64,000 bases of DNA from Sipunculus nudus. Taxonomy: Eukaryota > Annelida > Sipuncula > Golfingiida > Sipunculidae. The first letter of the stretch is position 1; every line of letters starts with the position of its first letter. This document shows positions 25,401 through 34,183 of this stretch, piece after piece. The stretch is from the NCBI GenBank assembly GCA_026874595.1, contig CM049307.1:47401678-47465677 (forward strand). Reading direction: 5' to 3'. A model generated the notes under the pieces. That model made no database searches. It was not told the origin of the DNA and was given only the letters and a program-made list of their open reading frames with translations. The translations under genes were made by a program, and so were the position numbers.

Positions 25401-28400
25401 ACTCTTCAGTAGATGAAAAAAATATTGCCGATGGCTTCAGTACATATCAAAAAGCAACTGGCTTGCCTTCAGAACTTTCATCACCATCAGAACCTGCACA
25501 TTACGAACCTGTCATGACTTTATCAACAGAGGGCGCCAGTAGTAAAACAATTATGGCACCAGACCAGGAAATACTCACAGAACAAAAGTTATCCACAACA
25601 CAGGGACAGACTGGTGAAGCTGAAGTTGATCTGCCTGTTGTTATGAGGCATTCGCAAAACCTTCAAGCATTACGAAACAGTAAGACAGCAGGGAACAGTC
25701 GAGTAACTGGGGGTCCCATATATGATGAGGTTCAGGTTCAGGGGGCAGAGGGCAAAGATCAATATACCTCAGGTACAAAGGGGCTCAGAATACCTAGAAT
25801 ATCTGGAGTTAGTGTTGTGTCTGGATCTGGAGTAAGTGTAGTCTCCGGGTCTGGAGTTAGTGTTATCTCAGGTGCTAGCCAGATGGAGATGGACCAGAAA
25901 ACTAGAGAACTCTATGAGAAGGTCAAGGACATTAATTTTCAGTTTGAGGATATACCCCCACTGCCTCACCCAAGGATTGAGATGACCTGGGGGTCAAACG
26001 TGTTTGATCAGATCCGTACATTTATAGCCCGGCACCGTGGTCCAAATGAGTTGTATGTTACACCAAGGAAATCACGGAGGGACGGATCAGCTGTTTTAAA
26101 ACTGAAGGAATTTTTAGAGGAATTAGATACAGAGGATGCTAAAACAGGTGCAAGGTGAATGTTATTTAATGTCCTTCACCTTGTCCCCCAAGGGGTGTCC
26201 ATCAGTTTATCATCATTACCTCCATCCAGGTTTTGATACTCAGGTTTTCTGCAATCACAATAGGTACCTAGGTGTGGTCTCAGGCAAAAAAGGCACAGGT
26301 AAAAATTGGCATGGTAAAAATGGTACAGGTAAAACTGGCATGGTAAAAATGGCACAGGTAAAAATGGCATGGTAAAAATGGCACAGATAAAAATGGTACA
26401 GGTAAAAATGGCACAGTAAAAATGGCACAGGTAAGAATGGCATGGTCAAAATGGCACAGGTACAATTGACACGGGTAAAAATGGCACAAATGCAAACTAG
26501 GGAAGAGCAGCATTTGCACGGGTCTTGGTATGCTCTCCCAGTCAGCTGGTCATATTGGGGTCCACCCAGTCAGGCTGAAACCTTCCCTGTCCCTCTTTAG
26601 GGTCTGTTCCCAGGTTTTCTGACAGGTCCCTTCCTCCTCAAGTTATGACCCGGATTATTCATCCTCTTCTTCATTCAGCACATCAGAACAATTGCAGTGT
26701 GTTCATCCAGAGCCAACATTTGAGGTCAGGGATCTGCAGCTTTTGCAGGAGGTCATTGGAGCTGACCTCACATTATACATCATACTGAATCATGGCCCAG
26801 TAAGTTTGTTTTAGACACTTTAATACTGAGGCTGCAAGTGCCCTGGTCTCAATTGCATTCATCATTGCACTCTGGGTGCAGAAATTGTAAATAAAGTGGA
26901 ACCTGGCTGAAAGACCACCTGTCTAATAAGTCTGTTGAGACCTCCCTTGGATGAACTGAAAGCATCATGTTGGTTATAATTTAACCCTCTAATAAGATTA
27001 CCTGTGAATTAAGACAAAGTCACCATCTGTTGATTGGGGTAAGGACACATTTTAAAAGTTGTTGATTAAGTGTTATTATCAAAAGTATTTTAAATACATT
27101 AACTGTTAAAATTGCCATCTTCTCATGAAGAGGCTGCCAGACAGCCGTCAAGTTAAAAATTGATTAATCAGAGTAAAATACATCATTCTCTAAAGCCTGA
27201 GTGCTCATATTGTTATGTTAGTCCCACATTGAACAGAAGTATGTGCATTGCATAATTATAACCAAAACTGATGGGCACCCCTTTGTTGAATTGACAATCA
27301 TAACCACAGTCAAAAAGGATATCAGTTGTAAGCACAAATGCAAGATCAGCATTCACCACATTTTGTGTTTCATATTAATACCCAGGAGTGGATCCAGGTT
27401 TTTGAAAGAGAGGGGTTTACTGTTACACTGAGGGACTGAGCCCTTAAAGAAGGTCCACAGCTCCTGAAAGGTGGGGCAGGGGTTAGCCTTAATAGTTTGG
27501 GGAAAATAATGAAATAAAGGTATATTTCACAGGAAGGGGGTCCTGCTAAACCCCTCCCCTCCCTCCACCAGGATCCGCCCCTATACCATTTTATGGAGCA
27601 GTTCATTTGTATTTTAGAGTGATCCACTACACAATATGTAGGTTGATTCTCTAGCAATATATTTATTAATTGGAAAACATTCAAGTGTTCAAGGATGGTA
27701 TATTTATAAATCACATTTTAATTTTATACTCCACCAGACACTTTTCTGGTGTGACATATTGGATGGTGTAATGAGGTAATGTCATATTAAAATATATAGT
27801 TTACTACTCATTTATCATATTCAGGCCCTGGGCTGGTCCCATCCTAAAGCCTGGAGGCTGTTTATCTATTTTTTTAAATCTCCAAGTAAAAAGTAATTTG
27901 AAAAATAATGTTGGGAGCACTCCATGGTGAAACAGGCTTTACATCATGTGTTTTCTGGTTATCGCATTCTTGATGAGAAACAGTTTTGGTCCTGGGATCA
28001 GATTTTAAAATTTTGAAATATAATTTTCTTTCCTAATTTTGAATTTGCAGTAATTGCAGTATTTTTTTATACTTAGAAGTATGATGTTCTTTTAAACATT
28101 TAATGTTGTACATGATGCACTCTTTGAGAATGAGCTTTGACAGGACTAACTTTGGTCAGTAGCTGATTTAACAAAGACACAGTTATATTGTGTTAATATA
28201 CAGCCAAACATGTGAACAATTTAGGAGGGAATAAGCCTTTGGGTGTTTAGTTGCCAGGTCACAAAGTTCTTTTGGTTGTCAGTATCAGTTATTGTGGTTT
28301 ATGTGTCTGTCATTCAGAAATTAAATTTATATTTGGTGCATTTAAATACTGCCCAGTTAGATACTGTTGAGCTTTAATGTGATGCATCTGTTCATGACTC

Positions 28401-31400
28401 ATTAATGTTAATGATGTGATGATCTGCTTTGCTGTTTCAGTGACTATAGATATATGAATATTAGGCCTAAGGATTAGGGGTCATTGATTCAGTTCAGTCA
28501 TCAGTTTTTGCCTTTCAATTTATTTCTTAATTTGATCATTTCAAACAATCATCATAGTTTGTCAGATAGGTATATATCTGCTAAATTATAATGTACCTGC
28601 TGAAGATGTAGTCATAATCTCATATTCTTATGCATTAGTACACTTACATCTAATATCAGATATAAGGTGACTTTCCTTGTAATCAATACTGCCTAATGTG
28701 TACTTATCACCTGATTTGAGCTGGAGATAAAAAAGGTTATTTCATCCTTGCTTTGATAATCAGTTAAGGAAGCATCTGAAGGAACACCCCCCCCCCCCCC
28801 ACCACCACTTTCAAAATCAAACAGAAAGTCAGTTACAATTAAAAATAGACCCAATAATTATACATCAAGCTTGCCACAGTTTTCGTGTTGATATACATAT
28901 TTTTAAAAATTTTCTTTCATTTTCATATATGATATTTTAAGTGAATCATGCTAGTGATTTGACATTTAAGTGTGTCTGGCTTTAGAGTCCTGGGACAAAA
29001 TTACAGAAGCTATTTAAGAATGGGCAATTTATGATTTAGTGTGGTACCTTATATGCTTATCAGTGCCATCTGGTTTTCATCCCTGAAATCATTCTTTCAT
29101 TTATGTTTTGTCATGTTTAACTGCTGTCTTTTATTGCAGTATAATCACTTCTATTTACTCAGGTAATGCATCTGTCTTTCAGTATTGGGAAATATTAAAT
29201 ATTTTCCAGTACGGACTTTCCCCATAAATCACTCTGTTTCATTGCATACACAAAAGGTGGCACTGGACAGCATAAGGTATTATATTGATGAACTTGCTTG
29301 TACTGTAATGCCTTCATATTGGTCTGATGGTGGAATATTAGCTCGAAGCCTGTAGGGCCGAGGGATGATACAGCTCCCCTAAGGCCTAAATGTAGGTAGA
29401 ACCAAACAAGCTGGTTGACAATATTTTATTAAATGGCCATGCATGTCATCAAAACAACCAAGTGTGAATAGTCACTCAGTTTCACTGAGTACTCAAGTAA
29501 AACACTTCAAAAGTGCACACACAGGCACCTTCACACATTCAGAGACAACGCTGTTGTCAGTTTCATTCCTGGGCAATGTGTCACAGAGCATAGTGACATC
29601 ACCCATCCTGTGATGCTTGTCAATTTCATTCTGGGTTGATGTATCACATGATTCATGGTGCTTGTTGATTTCATTCCCAAGGGGGGGGGGGGGGGGGATT
29701 GCATCAACAAGTACACTGAGTGTGGGGATGATACAAGTCCACTGTATTAAATCAATGTATAAGCCAAATTGCATATAGACATTAACCAGCATTGATAAGG
29801 AACCTTAAATGACATGTTGTACCATGTATGCCTGGGCCACAGTATTTTGGTGATAACATGCATGGCTAATAATACTATGAAAAACAGAAACACATTTCAG
29901 GGTACCCCATTTCTCTGACAGGAGATAACCATATTATGTTTATAAATATTCTGGATTGACTAAGTCTAGGATCTTAAACAGTTACTACATGACTTTGCCC
30001 ATGACACAGAACGCAGATTTGTTGTTAGATCAGTTACGGGTAAATGATACAGAATTTCATGTACTCCTTTGCGAGGCCAAAAGGGAAATAGGGTACCAAT
30101 ATATGTTAGCTGTACATGCTTAGAGCTTTCTATTATGATGTCATACTCACTGCTTGGTACTCATTTTCAGTTTGTTAGATAATAAGGTAAACTCAGGTGC
30201 AGTCAATTGTAACTCTAGGCCAAGGTCTTACATGAAACCTGTGTTATGAGAATCTGGTTTCTCTTTAGAATCAGACCTTTCTGTCTTAAAATATATTCTG
30301 TTTCATATATAATATAGTTATTAAAAACATTAGATGTAATTGATATTTCTGCATACTAAGATAATTACTCTTAGCCCATGTCTTACAAAACCAAATGACT
30401 TTGATGTATCTTAAGGTAGCTTGCACTGAAAGCATGTGACATGGCATCAAATTAAATATCACATGCACTGTTCATCCATCTGTGGTGCACATGGATGTAA
30501 ATGGGAAAATCGCAATTAAGTATGTAGCTACATCTAAGAAATTCTTATCTAATCCATTCGAATTTTTTGTGATGATTTTATGTTGATGAGTATAATGCAT
30601 TATTTATGAATATGGTGCATAACATTTAAAAAAATAATAGTTGGCAATTAATATGCATTTTCTACAATATCTTTACCACATATAGTTTGGCAGACATTTC
30701 TGGAGAACAGAATTTTTTTTGGCTTCACATTGGATGGCATCTTTGATGGAATCCCTGAACAGTCTGATAAAGTAATGGCATTATCAGTGTATGAGGAGTA
30801 GCCCTGCAGCTCATCTCAAATACAAAGACACGCACACAGATACGATAAAAATACTGTACTTTAAAAACATTTTCATGCACTGAAGAAATTTTATACTTTT
30901 AAATATTCAGAGTTAAAAATGCCATGAAAGTAAATTATTTTTTTTAGAAAAAAATAAAAAGTTCATTAAAAAAATGATGCAATTTTAGGGCATATGTTAG
31001 TGAAGGCATGCTGAAGTAGGTAAAGCATTTATTACATATATTGTTAACTATGATATAGATGGTAATAATAAACCAATATTTTATTACATGCATCCATCCA
31101 TGTACAAGTTGCTTTTATAATGCTTCATACAGATGGGAAGTGCAATAAGACGGTGTCATGCTTGTGAACTGACAAATATTATTAATTACTGTATACCTAT
31201 ATTTTTTTGCCAAGGTCACACACATTATATGCATTAAGTGGGGGTGACAGATAAATGAGGGTATTTTCATTTAAGGAAAGGTTATTTTGCGAGTTATTGC
31301 CACCAGTTGTGCTTTATTCACCAATGAGCACTTATTAATGAATTCTTGATTAGTGTGTACTGTAGCCAGATAATGGTGCATCACATGACACATCTGGACA

Positions 31401-33815
31401 TTACATGATGGGAGATGGAGGGTTTTGAAATAGCTAAGATATATACAAAGTAAAGAAATTTTTCGGACTCAAACAGTATTTGCATGGTTTGTATGCATCC
31501 TTGATATGTTGTAAAGTCTAGGAAAAGGCTATTTATAAATCTAGGATTGGAAAGTCTTGGAATTTAATGATAATGTCATGGAAAAATGGTTAGACCAGAG
31601 TTGCTTATACTAATCAAGTCAAATTCAACAAAACCAAAAAAGTTTGTATGTTGTTGAATGGATATACCAACTCCCGTATTGTTTGTCTTCCAAATCTTCG
31701 ATCATGCCTATATATTCAAAAACTGACCCAAACCTTTGTTTTTAAGGTAATTATTGTTGGTTCAGTGCTGTCTTATGTACCTGTTTCCTTTGCGACAGTT
31801 GTTTCAGAAGAGTTACTATATACAATGGTTAATTATTGCCTTAAATTGTCACATTTACCACTGTATCATGTTCATTTTCCTGTTCTGGAATATGCCAAAG
31901 AAATCTTTGGAATGTCCTGAAATTTTGTAAGCCTTTATGCTTATAAAACCTGATTGGGTGGTAGGGGAATGTAGCTTGTGAGGGGGGAATTAATGAGGTC
32001 ATACTTAACAAATGTTAAGTCAATAAACTTACCCTGCAGTTCAAACAAACTGCATATTATGCTAAAAATGCTTCTTTGTTTCAATTTTATGTTCTGACCA
32101 TGATAAAGACAATCATGTGAACACAAATCAGGAAAAAAATTATTTTTGCAGATTTTTAGCTCAGCTGACTTTCAGTCATGCTGGGCTATAGCGATGGGTC
32201 TTTGTCCGGCGTCCTTCCGTCTGTCCGTCCGGCCGGCCGTCCGTCCGTTAGCAGGGCACAAATCGTAACCGTAGGGGCTAGGGCCATGAAACCTATGCAG
32301 TCTTAGAGGTTATAAAAAGATCTCCTTGCAAACCTGAAATTAGGTCACTGTGACCTATATTCTCGAAGTTATGGGGTGTGTTTGCACCCCCCAGAAATAA
32401 CTCTTTGAGACAAAATTTTCATCCCAAACCTTCCATCTTTCACATACAGCTCACCTACCAACAGGGGAAGAACCATAATTTTTTTTAGGTCAAAAGGTCA
32501 AAGGTCAAGGTCACAGGAGCCTCTTCCTAGAAAAGCCTGTGGATGCATTTTAAGCCAACCCTTTCATCCCAATTCTTTGATCTTTCACATATAGCTCACC
32601 TACTAAGTTGGAGAAGAATCCTATAGATTTTGAGGTCACAATGTCAGGGTCACAGGATCCACTTCTTTGAAAAGGTAGTGGACACATTTCAAGCTAGACT
32701 TTTCATTCCAAACCTTCCAGCACTGATATCGCTTCTCTGCCAACAGGGGAAAAGACCTGTTGATTTTGAGGTCAAAGGTCAAGTTCACAGCACCCACTTC
32801 TTGCGTGGAGTCATTTTCAGGCAAACTTTTCAATCTGTACCTTCCATCTGTCATATATGGCTTACCTACCAATAAGGGAAGAAGCCTATTGATGTTGAGG
32901 TCAAAAAGTCAAAGGTCAAGGTCACAATATTTAATTGTTCTAAATGCTTGTGAGCATATTTCAAGTGTAACTGTTCAACCCAAACCTTCAGTCTTTCACA
33001 TATGCCACATCTATGCATCACTCAGTTTGACTCAAACTTAATATTTATGGGTCTTTTTGCTTGAATAAATAACTTATGGATTTTGGGGTCAGCTGGTCAG
33101 CAGGTTAAAGGTTGCAGGTCAAAGTTATTCACCCATTGGTTGCCAAGTAATTACACCAGATTTAAGTGGTCAGTAGTTACCCATCATTTAGAAAGAATCC
33201 AGTTGATATATGGGCAAAAGGCCAAGGTCATAGGTCAGGGATGTTCACAATTACTTATTTTATAGACCATCTCTATTTTTCTTGTATATATAACCATCCC
33301 ACTCCAGCTGGTACATCTCCCTGTGTGGCTGTAATTGTGAGTGACACTGGTGACATATGACTCCCTTTTGTATCAGCCTATTAAGTGATAAGGCTCAGTG
33401 ATAAGTACCTCGTTACTTCATAACAAAAACACTGTTGTCAGAATGCTTCAGCCAGGCATTAAGACTATGAGAGTATAGTATTAAGGTTTAGCTACTGATT
33501 TATAAGATGATGGGAACATTTTGCAGTTTATTTTATGGAATCCTAGCAATAAACTTAGTTTCCTAGATATCTGAATATTTAGATATATATCACCACATAT
33601 AAAAGCAAGTGTTTGTTCTCATAATATGTGGATGTGTACCTTGATTTAGGATGGCTTTTTGTTTTATTTCAAGACTCTTAGTCATGCTTTCTGCATTTCT
33701 TTTCTTTCAGGTTTGGCAGTTTACCTACCCTGCTGACCCCATTGAAAAGCAGAGTGATAATATAAAATATTGGACTTACACTTTTTACAATTGCATATCT
33801 ATAAATCTGATATGA
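1298..33815 (+). CDS. PH-domain tyrosine-motif adaptor protein, 3' part of gene (five exons)
   Basis: Gene model joined from exons 1298-1411, 24149-24249, 25288-26154, 26643-26799 and 33711-33815. Every junction has GT/AG and the phases agree (0, 2, 2, 0). The first two exons give the end of a pleckstrin-homology domain: beta strands (KFAFEIVTKNRVHVL) followed by the C-terminal helix with its conserved tryptophan (KERGEWVSLLQQAM). The long third exon is low-complexity and carries many tyrosines in acidic or short hydrophobic contexts (NVFYADAD, HAYSSVDE, PIYDEVQV, ELYEKVKD, ELYVTPRK), as in docking proteins that recruit SH2 proteins at membrane phosphoinositides. The start codon and the first half of the PH domain lie left of the window. 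Gab, IRS and DOK relatives have comparable layouts but I cannot assign a subfamily. The role as a membrane-recruited signalling adaptor is inferred. Confidence 0.7.
1412..2451 (+). other. Intron sequence, nothing recognised
   Basis: Start of the ~22.7-kb intron between PH exons. The small open frame at 1752-1973 has no domain, no splice context and no repeat relation that I can see. Confidence 0.5.
2452..2668 (+). repeat. Tandem repeat of a palindromic unit (CTCTGATTCAGAG)
   Basis: About eight units of 23-26 bases, alternately ending AACAAACTG or AACAAAGTTCTG. Each is built on the near-perfect 13-base palindrome CTCTGATTCAGAG, which could form a small hairpin in every unit. Confidence 0.85.
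3360..3850 (+). repeat. Dispersed repeat with ~150-bp tandem units, plus orientation
   Basis: The leader contains TATACCCATGGTCTGTCCGT, and AACTTTTAGTGTCACCTC follows. Units with GATGGATTTTCATGAAACTC and CATATTTAATGAGGTCAGAG then recur at about 150-base spacing. An inverted copy of the same family is at 36640-37345. Confidence 0.6.
4644..5217. mobile_element. Non-autonomous hAT-type transposon (574 bp)
   Basis: A perfect 8-bp target duplication, GTAATGAA, flanks the element (4636-4643 and 5218-5225). Terminal inverted repeats begin TAGTGATGGGAGTCG on the left and TAGTGGTGGGCCGAT (reverse of right end). Eight-base duplications and short TIRs with a G-run are the hAT signature. No transposase is present, so this is a MITE-like derivative. 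Confidence 0.85.
5226..7239 (+). other. Intron sequence: AT microsatellite and decayed repeats
   Basis: An (AT)10 microsatellite is at 5550-5569. From about 6450 to 7010 two decayed repeat units share the phrase TAGCTAT(C/A)... CACCAAA with a GGTGGCGCCACC core at 6952-6963. No gene is seen. Confidence 0.5.
7240..7365. repeat. Cluster of TGTCTAGA palindromes
   Basis: Eight TCTAGA hexamers occur in ~125 bases, mostly as paired TGTCTAGATGTCTAGACA blocks. Random sequence would have one per ~4 kb. The units are inverted palindromes and not a simple direct microsatellite. Confidence 0.8.
7500..8110 (+). repeat. Dispersed ~140-bp repeat units with palindromic core
   Basis: Successive units carry TTTGCACAGC(A/G)TCC(A/C)TCTG and CTCATATCTC, then an ATTTTGC phrase and a GGTGGCGCCACCTGCAACCA-type core (7634, 7768, 7899, 8054). 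It is the same family as 480-1075, 12640-13320 and 18060-18350. Confidence 0.7.
8111..9152 (+). other. Intron sequence, mostly nothing recognised
   Basis: AT-rich sequence without open frames of interest. The end (8990-9150) is another decayed copy of the GGTGGC repeat family, into which the hAT-type element at 9161 inserted. Confidence 0.5.
9161..9995. mobile_element. Non-autonomous hAT-type transposon (835 bp) with AATTACTT subterminal repeats
   Basis: A perfect 8-bp target duplication, TCTTGTAC, is at 9153-9160 and 9996-10003. The ends read CAGAGTTGGGTCC and, reversed, CATAGTAGGGTCC. Both subterminal regions are packed with GTAATTGTAATTGTAATC motifs and their inverse, typical of hAT transposase-binding arrays. 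The middle has no transposase. An uninterrupted relative of the target is visible at about 12770-12805. Confidence 0.9.
10030..11460 (+). mobile_element. 5'-truncated Helitron-like element, family D
   Basis: The region from 10040 to 10240 matches the leader of the family-D copy at 32200-32395 (CTGTTAGCAGG, ATCTCCTTG, TCCTCCGAGCTATGGGG and a C-run). The right end has CAGCTGAGC (11430-11438), then a hairpin with stem GTGACC/GGTCAC (11442-11457) and a terminal CTCG before TTT. The leader's TAGCTCAGCTGAC end is missing. C-runs at 10219-10236 and 10645 lie inside. Confidence 0.6.
11650..11745 (+). repeat. 25-bp tandem repeat, four copies
   Basis: Four almost identical units of TATTGATACTATCAGATTTT plus CATTA follow one another. 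The near identity implies a recent expansion. Confidence 0.9.
11800..12640 (+). repeat. Diverged repeat units with AGGTCAAAGGTCA motifs
   Basis: Units of about 200-280 bases contain GGGGTCATGAGATCAAAGGT-type phrases, CACAGGAGCCATCTGTTCA-type phrases and GATGATAACTCCA. They are older relatives of the array at 15750-17880. Confidence 0.6.
12641..13320 (+). repeat. Dispersed ~140-bp repeat units (GGTGGTGCC family)
   Basis: Tandemly arranged units with ATGTCCATAGATCTTGGAT, CCTCCATCTTGTAC, GGTGGTGCCATCTG and TTTGCTTTGGGTGAAA. One unit (12772-12805) preserves the pre-insertion sequence of the hAT-type target at 9153. Many short spurious frames arise from it. Confidence 0.65.
13322..15016 (+). mobile_element. 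Helitron-like non-autonomous element A with ~180-bp internal tandem units
   Basis: Perfect 11-bp subterminal inverted repeats are seen (ATGCCCCCGCC at 13324-13334; GGCGGGGGCAT at 14983-14993). A 3' hairpin (GTGTCG-TTC-CGACAC, 14996-15010) is followed by CTAG at 15013-15016 and then TTT. Five ~180-bp units begin at about 13409, 13587, 13769, 14633 and 14808. They are interrupted by the nested element at 13957-14630. The leader has ATTCCGTC repeats. Confidence 0.75.
13957..14630 (+). mobile_element. Helitron-like element C-prime nested inside element A
   Basis: It begins TAGCCCTCAGCT with a GGCTGATGGGCTATTGTCG leader and CTGTCCGTC repeats, as in the copy at 19914, and ends TATTCTAG at 14630 before TTTCACAATGC. 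It has two ~300-bp units rather than three, and an internal deletion has removed the 3' hairpin and second subterminal repeat. It sits inside an oligo-T run of the host unit. Confidence 0.75.
15153..18024 (+). mobile_element. Helitron-like non-autonomous element B carrying a ~285-bp array
   Basis: Perfect 13-bp subterminal inverted repeats are seen (GTATCCCCAGACA at 15155-15167; TGTCTGGGGATAC at 17981-17993). A perfect 7-bp-stem hairpin (TGGCACC-TGC-GGTGCCA, 17996-18012) is followed by CTAG at 18021-18024. The leader contains a (CCG)5 run and GCGCGATAACCCAAAAAATA. No replicase/helicase is encoded. Confidence 0.75.
15750..17880 (+). repeat. Tandem array of ~285-bp units with AGGTCA direct repeats
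   Basis: The phrase GGTCATGAGGTCAAAGGTCA recurs at about 15807, 16094, 16382, 16672, 16952, 17234, 17516 and 17803, a spacing of 280-290. Two of the copies lack part of it. Each unit also has a second block (GAGGTCACAAGGTCAAAGGT) and TTAGTTTCTGGATGATAATT. Open frames reading ...TFDLMTPKS... on the minus strand are by-products. Confidence 0.9.
18025..19913 (+). other. Intron sequence: GGTGGC repeat family (18060-18350), then little recognised
   Basis: 18060-18350 is the same ~140-bp family as 12640. From 18350 to 19913 there is a CTCTCTCTCTC tract near 18953 and a phrase about 19360-19500 that echoes 5275-5420 in inverse orientation (cf. TCAGTCTGACATGCCTGAAA). No gene is seen. Confidence 0.45.
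19914..20975 (+). mobile_element. Helitron-like non-autonomous element C, three ~300-bp units
   Basis: Perfect 11-bp subterminal inverted repeats are seen (AGCCCTCAGCC at 19917-19927; GGCTGAGGGCT at 20939-20949). A 3' hairpin with TCAGC/GCTGA stem (20954-20967) is followed by CTAG at 20972-20975 and then TTT. A (CCGT)n leader and three units starting GTGAGCGGGATATCT at about 20028, 20330 and 20630 make up the body. Confidence 0.8.
21040..23970. repeat. 33-bp satellite/minisatellite, ~89 units
   Basis: The unit is CAAAGCAAGGCGACCTTTAA plus TAATATCAGCATA. The right ~1.2 kb is almost perfectly uniform with CGACC, whereas the left part mixes CAACC, CTTAAA and AAAGTAAGG variants and has three 27-bp short units near 21501, 21791 and 22311. 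Because 33 is divisible by three and the unit lacks stops in several frames, long frames of 11-residue repeats appear on the minus strand; they are not evidence of a protein. Confidence 0.95.
24149..24249 (+). CDS. Exon: PH domain C-terminal helix
   Basis: The acceptor (ccttacag) ends at 24148 and a strong donor (gtaagt) begins at 24250. The 101 bases read SAFNVKERGEWVSLLQQAM and then a basic stretch (QIRPRMSVVMERPS). E-W-V-x-x-L-x-x-A is the classic end of a PH domain with its invariant tryptophan. The exon ends in phase 2 and its last codon is completed by the first base of 25288. It lies only ~180 bases beyond the 33-bp satellite. Confidence 0.8.
25066..25225. mobile_element. Candidate MITE (160 bp) just before the large exon
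   Basis: It starts TACAGGGGAACCCCAAAATT and ends with GGGGGATTGTA, giving imperfect inverted ends. Internal GGTCAT/ATGACC-like phrases are repeated. It lies ~60 bases before the acceptor at 25287. No convincing duplication beyond TA was found. Confidence 0.4.
25288..26154 (+). CDS. Large exon: tyrosine-rich, disordered adaptor tail
   Basis: The acceptor is ttttcag at 25281-25287. The frame stays open for 867 bases until a TGA at 26156, which the donor at 26155 (AAG|gtgaat) removes. About nine tyrosines sit in possible SH2-binding contexts (DDTYQQDL, FYADADQ, AYSSVDE, HYEPVMT, IYDEVQV, LYEKVKD, LYVTPRK). Around 25804-25872 there are three tandem copies of an eight-residue Gly/Ser/Val unit (GVSVVSGS). 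A more ordered C-terminal part follows, with a PPLPHPR proline motif and an acidic/basic helix (LKLKEFLEEL). The donor at GCAAG|gtgaat was preferred to ACAG|gtgcaa because only it matches the phase of the next exon. Confidence 0.75.
26291..26491 (+). repeat. ~15-bp tandem repeat rich in CAGGTAAAA
   Basis: Units alternate AAAAATGGCACAGGT and AAAAATGGCATGGT for ~200 bases within the 488-base intron between 26154 and 26643. At least five units contain CAGGTAAAA or CAGGTAAGA, a near-ideal 5' splice-site sequence. Confidence 0.85.
26643..26799 (+). CDS. Exon: serine-rich linker and short hydrophobic segment of adaptor
   Basis: The pyrimidine-rich acceptor (cttcctcctcaag) ends at 26642 and the donor (gtaagt) starts at 26800. 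The 157 bases read YDPDYSSSSSFSTSEQ at the start and later VRDLQLLQEVIGADLTLYII. They add a further YDPDY tyrosine motif. The exon starts by completing the split codon from 26154 and ends in phase 0. Confidence 0.65.
26892..27055 (+). mobile_element. Degenerate copy of the 182-bp MITE
   Basis: It begins TAAAGTGGAACCTGGCTGAAA and shares AGACCACCTGTCTAATAAG, CTTGGATGAACTGAAAGCAT and GTGAATTAAGAC with the better copies at 56892 and 62109. The right end is eroded. Confidence 0.5.
27056..32156 (+). other. Long intron with little recognised apart from one MITE and homopolymers
   Basis: AT-rich intron between the exons at 26799 and 33711. It contains the element at 27383-27593, a C-run at 28789-28802 and a G-run at 29682-29697 beside a short duplicated segment (29570-29685). 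The rest shows no coding exon or structured repeat that I can support. Confidence 0.5.
27383..27593. mobile_element. MITE with GGATCC-containing inverted ends
   Basis: The left end CAGGAGTGGATCC and reversed right end TAGGGGCGGATCC form 13-bp TIRs. A possible 4-bp duplication, TACC, flanks both sides. A related element is at 63668-63855. Confidence 0.55.
33711..33815 (+). CDS. Probable terminal exon of adaptor
   Basis: A strong acceptor (ttttctttcag) ends at 33710. The frame is open in phase 0, matching the previous exon, and reads VWQFTYPADPIEKQSDN to a TGA at 33813-33815. No other phase-0 exon was seen between 26800 and 33710, though a short one could be missed. The exon sits between sequences that resemble the two ends of a Helitron-like family (32157 and 34576), so it may instead be an exonised or captured segment. 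Confidence 0.5.
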   Translation, partial: VWQFTYPADPIEKQSDNIKYWTYTFYNCISINLI

Positions 33816-34177
33816 GGGCCTGGACATGCCTTTTGAATTATTTTGGGCATTTATTACTGGATAATTCGCCCCAAGTTTGGTCTCTTATTGGAGAATGTGG
33901 GATATCAAATGTCATACTTGTCAGAAATCCATTACGTCTGCCAGTTAGCCACCTTAGAAATTCTTTCTTCTGGGCAGTTTCAGTAATTTTTCTTTAATGT
34001 TTGGTCCGATTTAGAGAATGTTTGTTGTCTGATTTCAGACTTGTCAGAAGTCCAATATGGCCACCAGGCAACCATCTTTTAATTCCTTTTGATCATATTA
34101 TCTCAAGAACAGTTAAAGTGAATGCAGTTGGATGTATATTTATGTAATCGTGTAAAGGATTGGGTCAAATATTTCTG

Positions 34178-34183
34178 AATAAA
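34178..34183 (+). terminator. Candidate poly(A) signal of adaptor gene
   Basis: A canonical AATAAA hexamer lies 363 bases after the stop codon at 33815, and another AATAAA is at about 34222. Position and strand fit a 3' end, but this AT-rich DNA has chance copies, so the call is weak. Confidence 0.3.
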
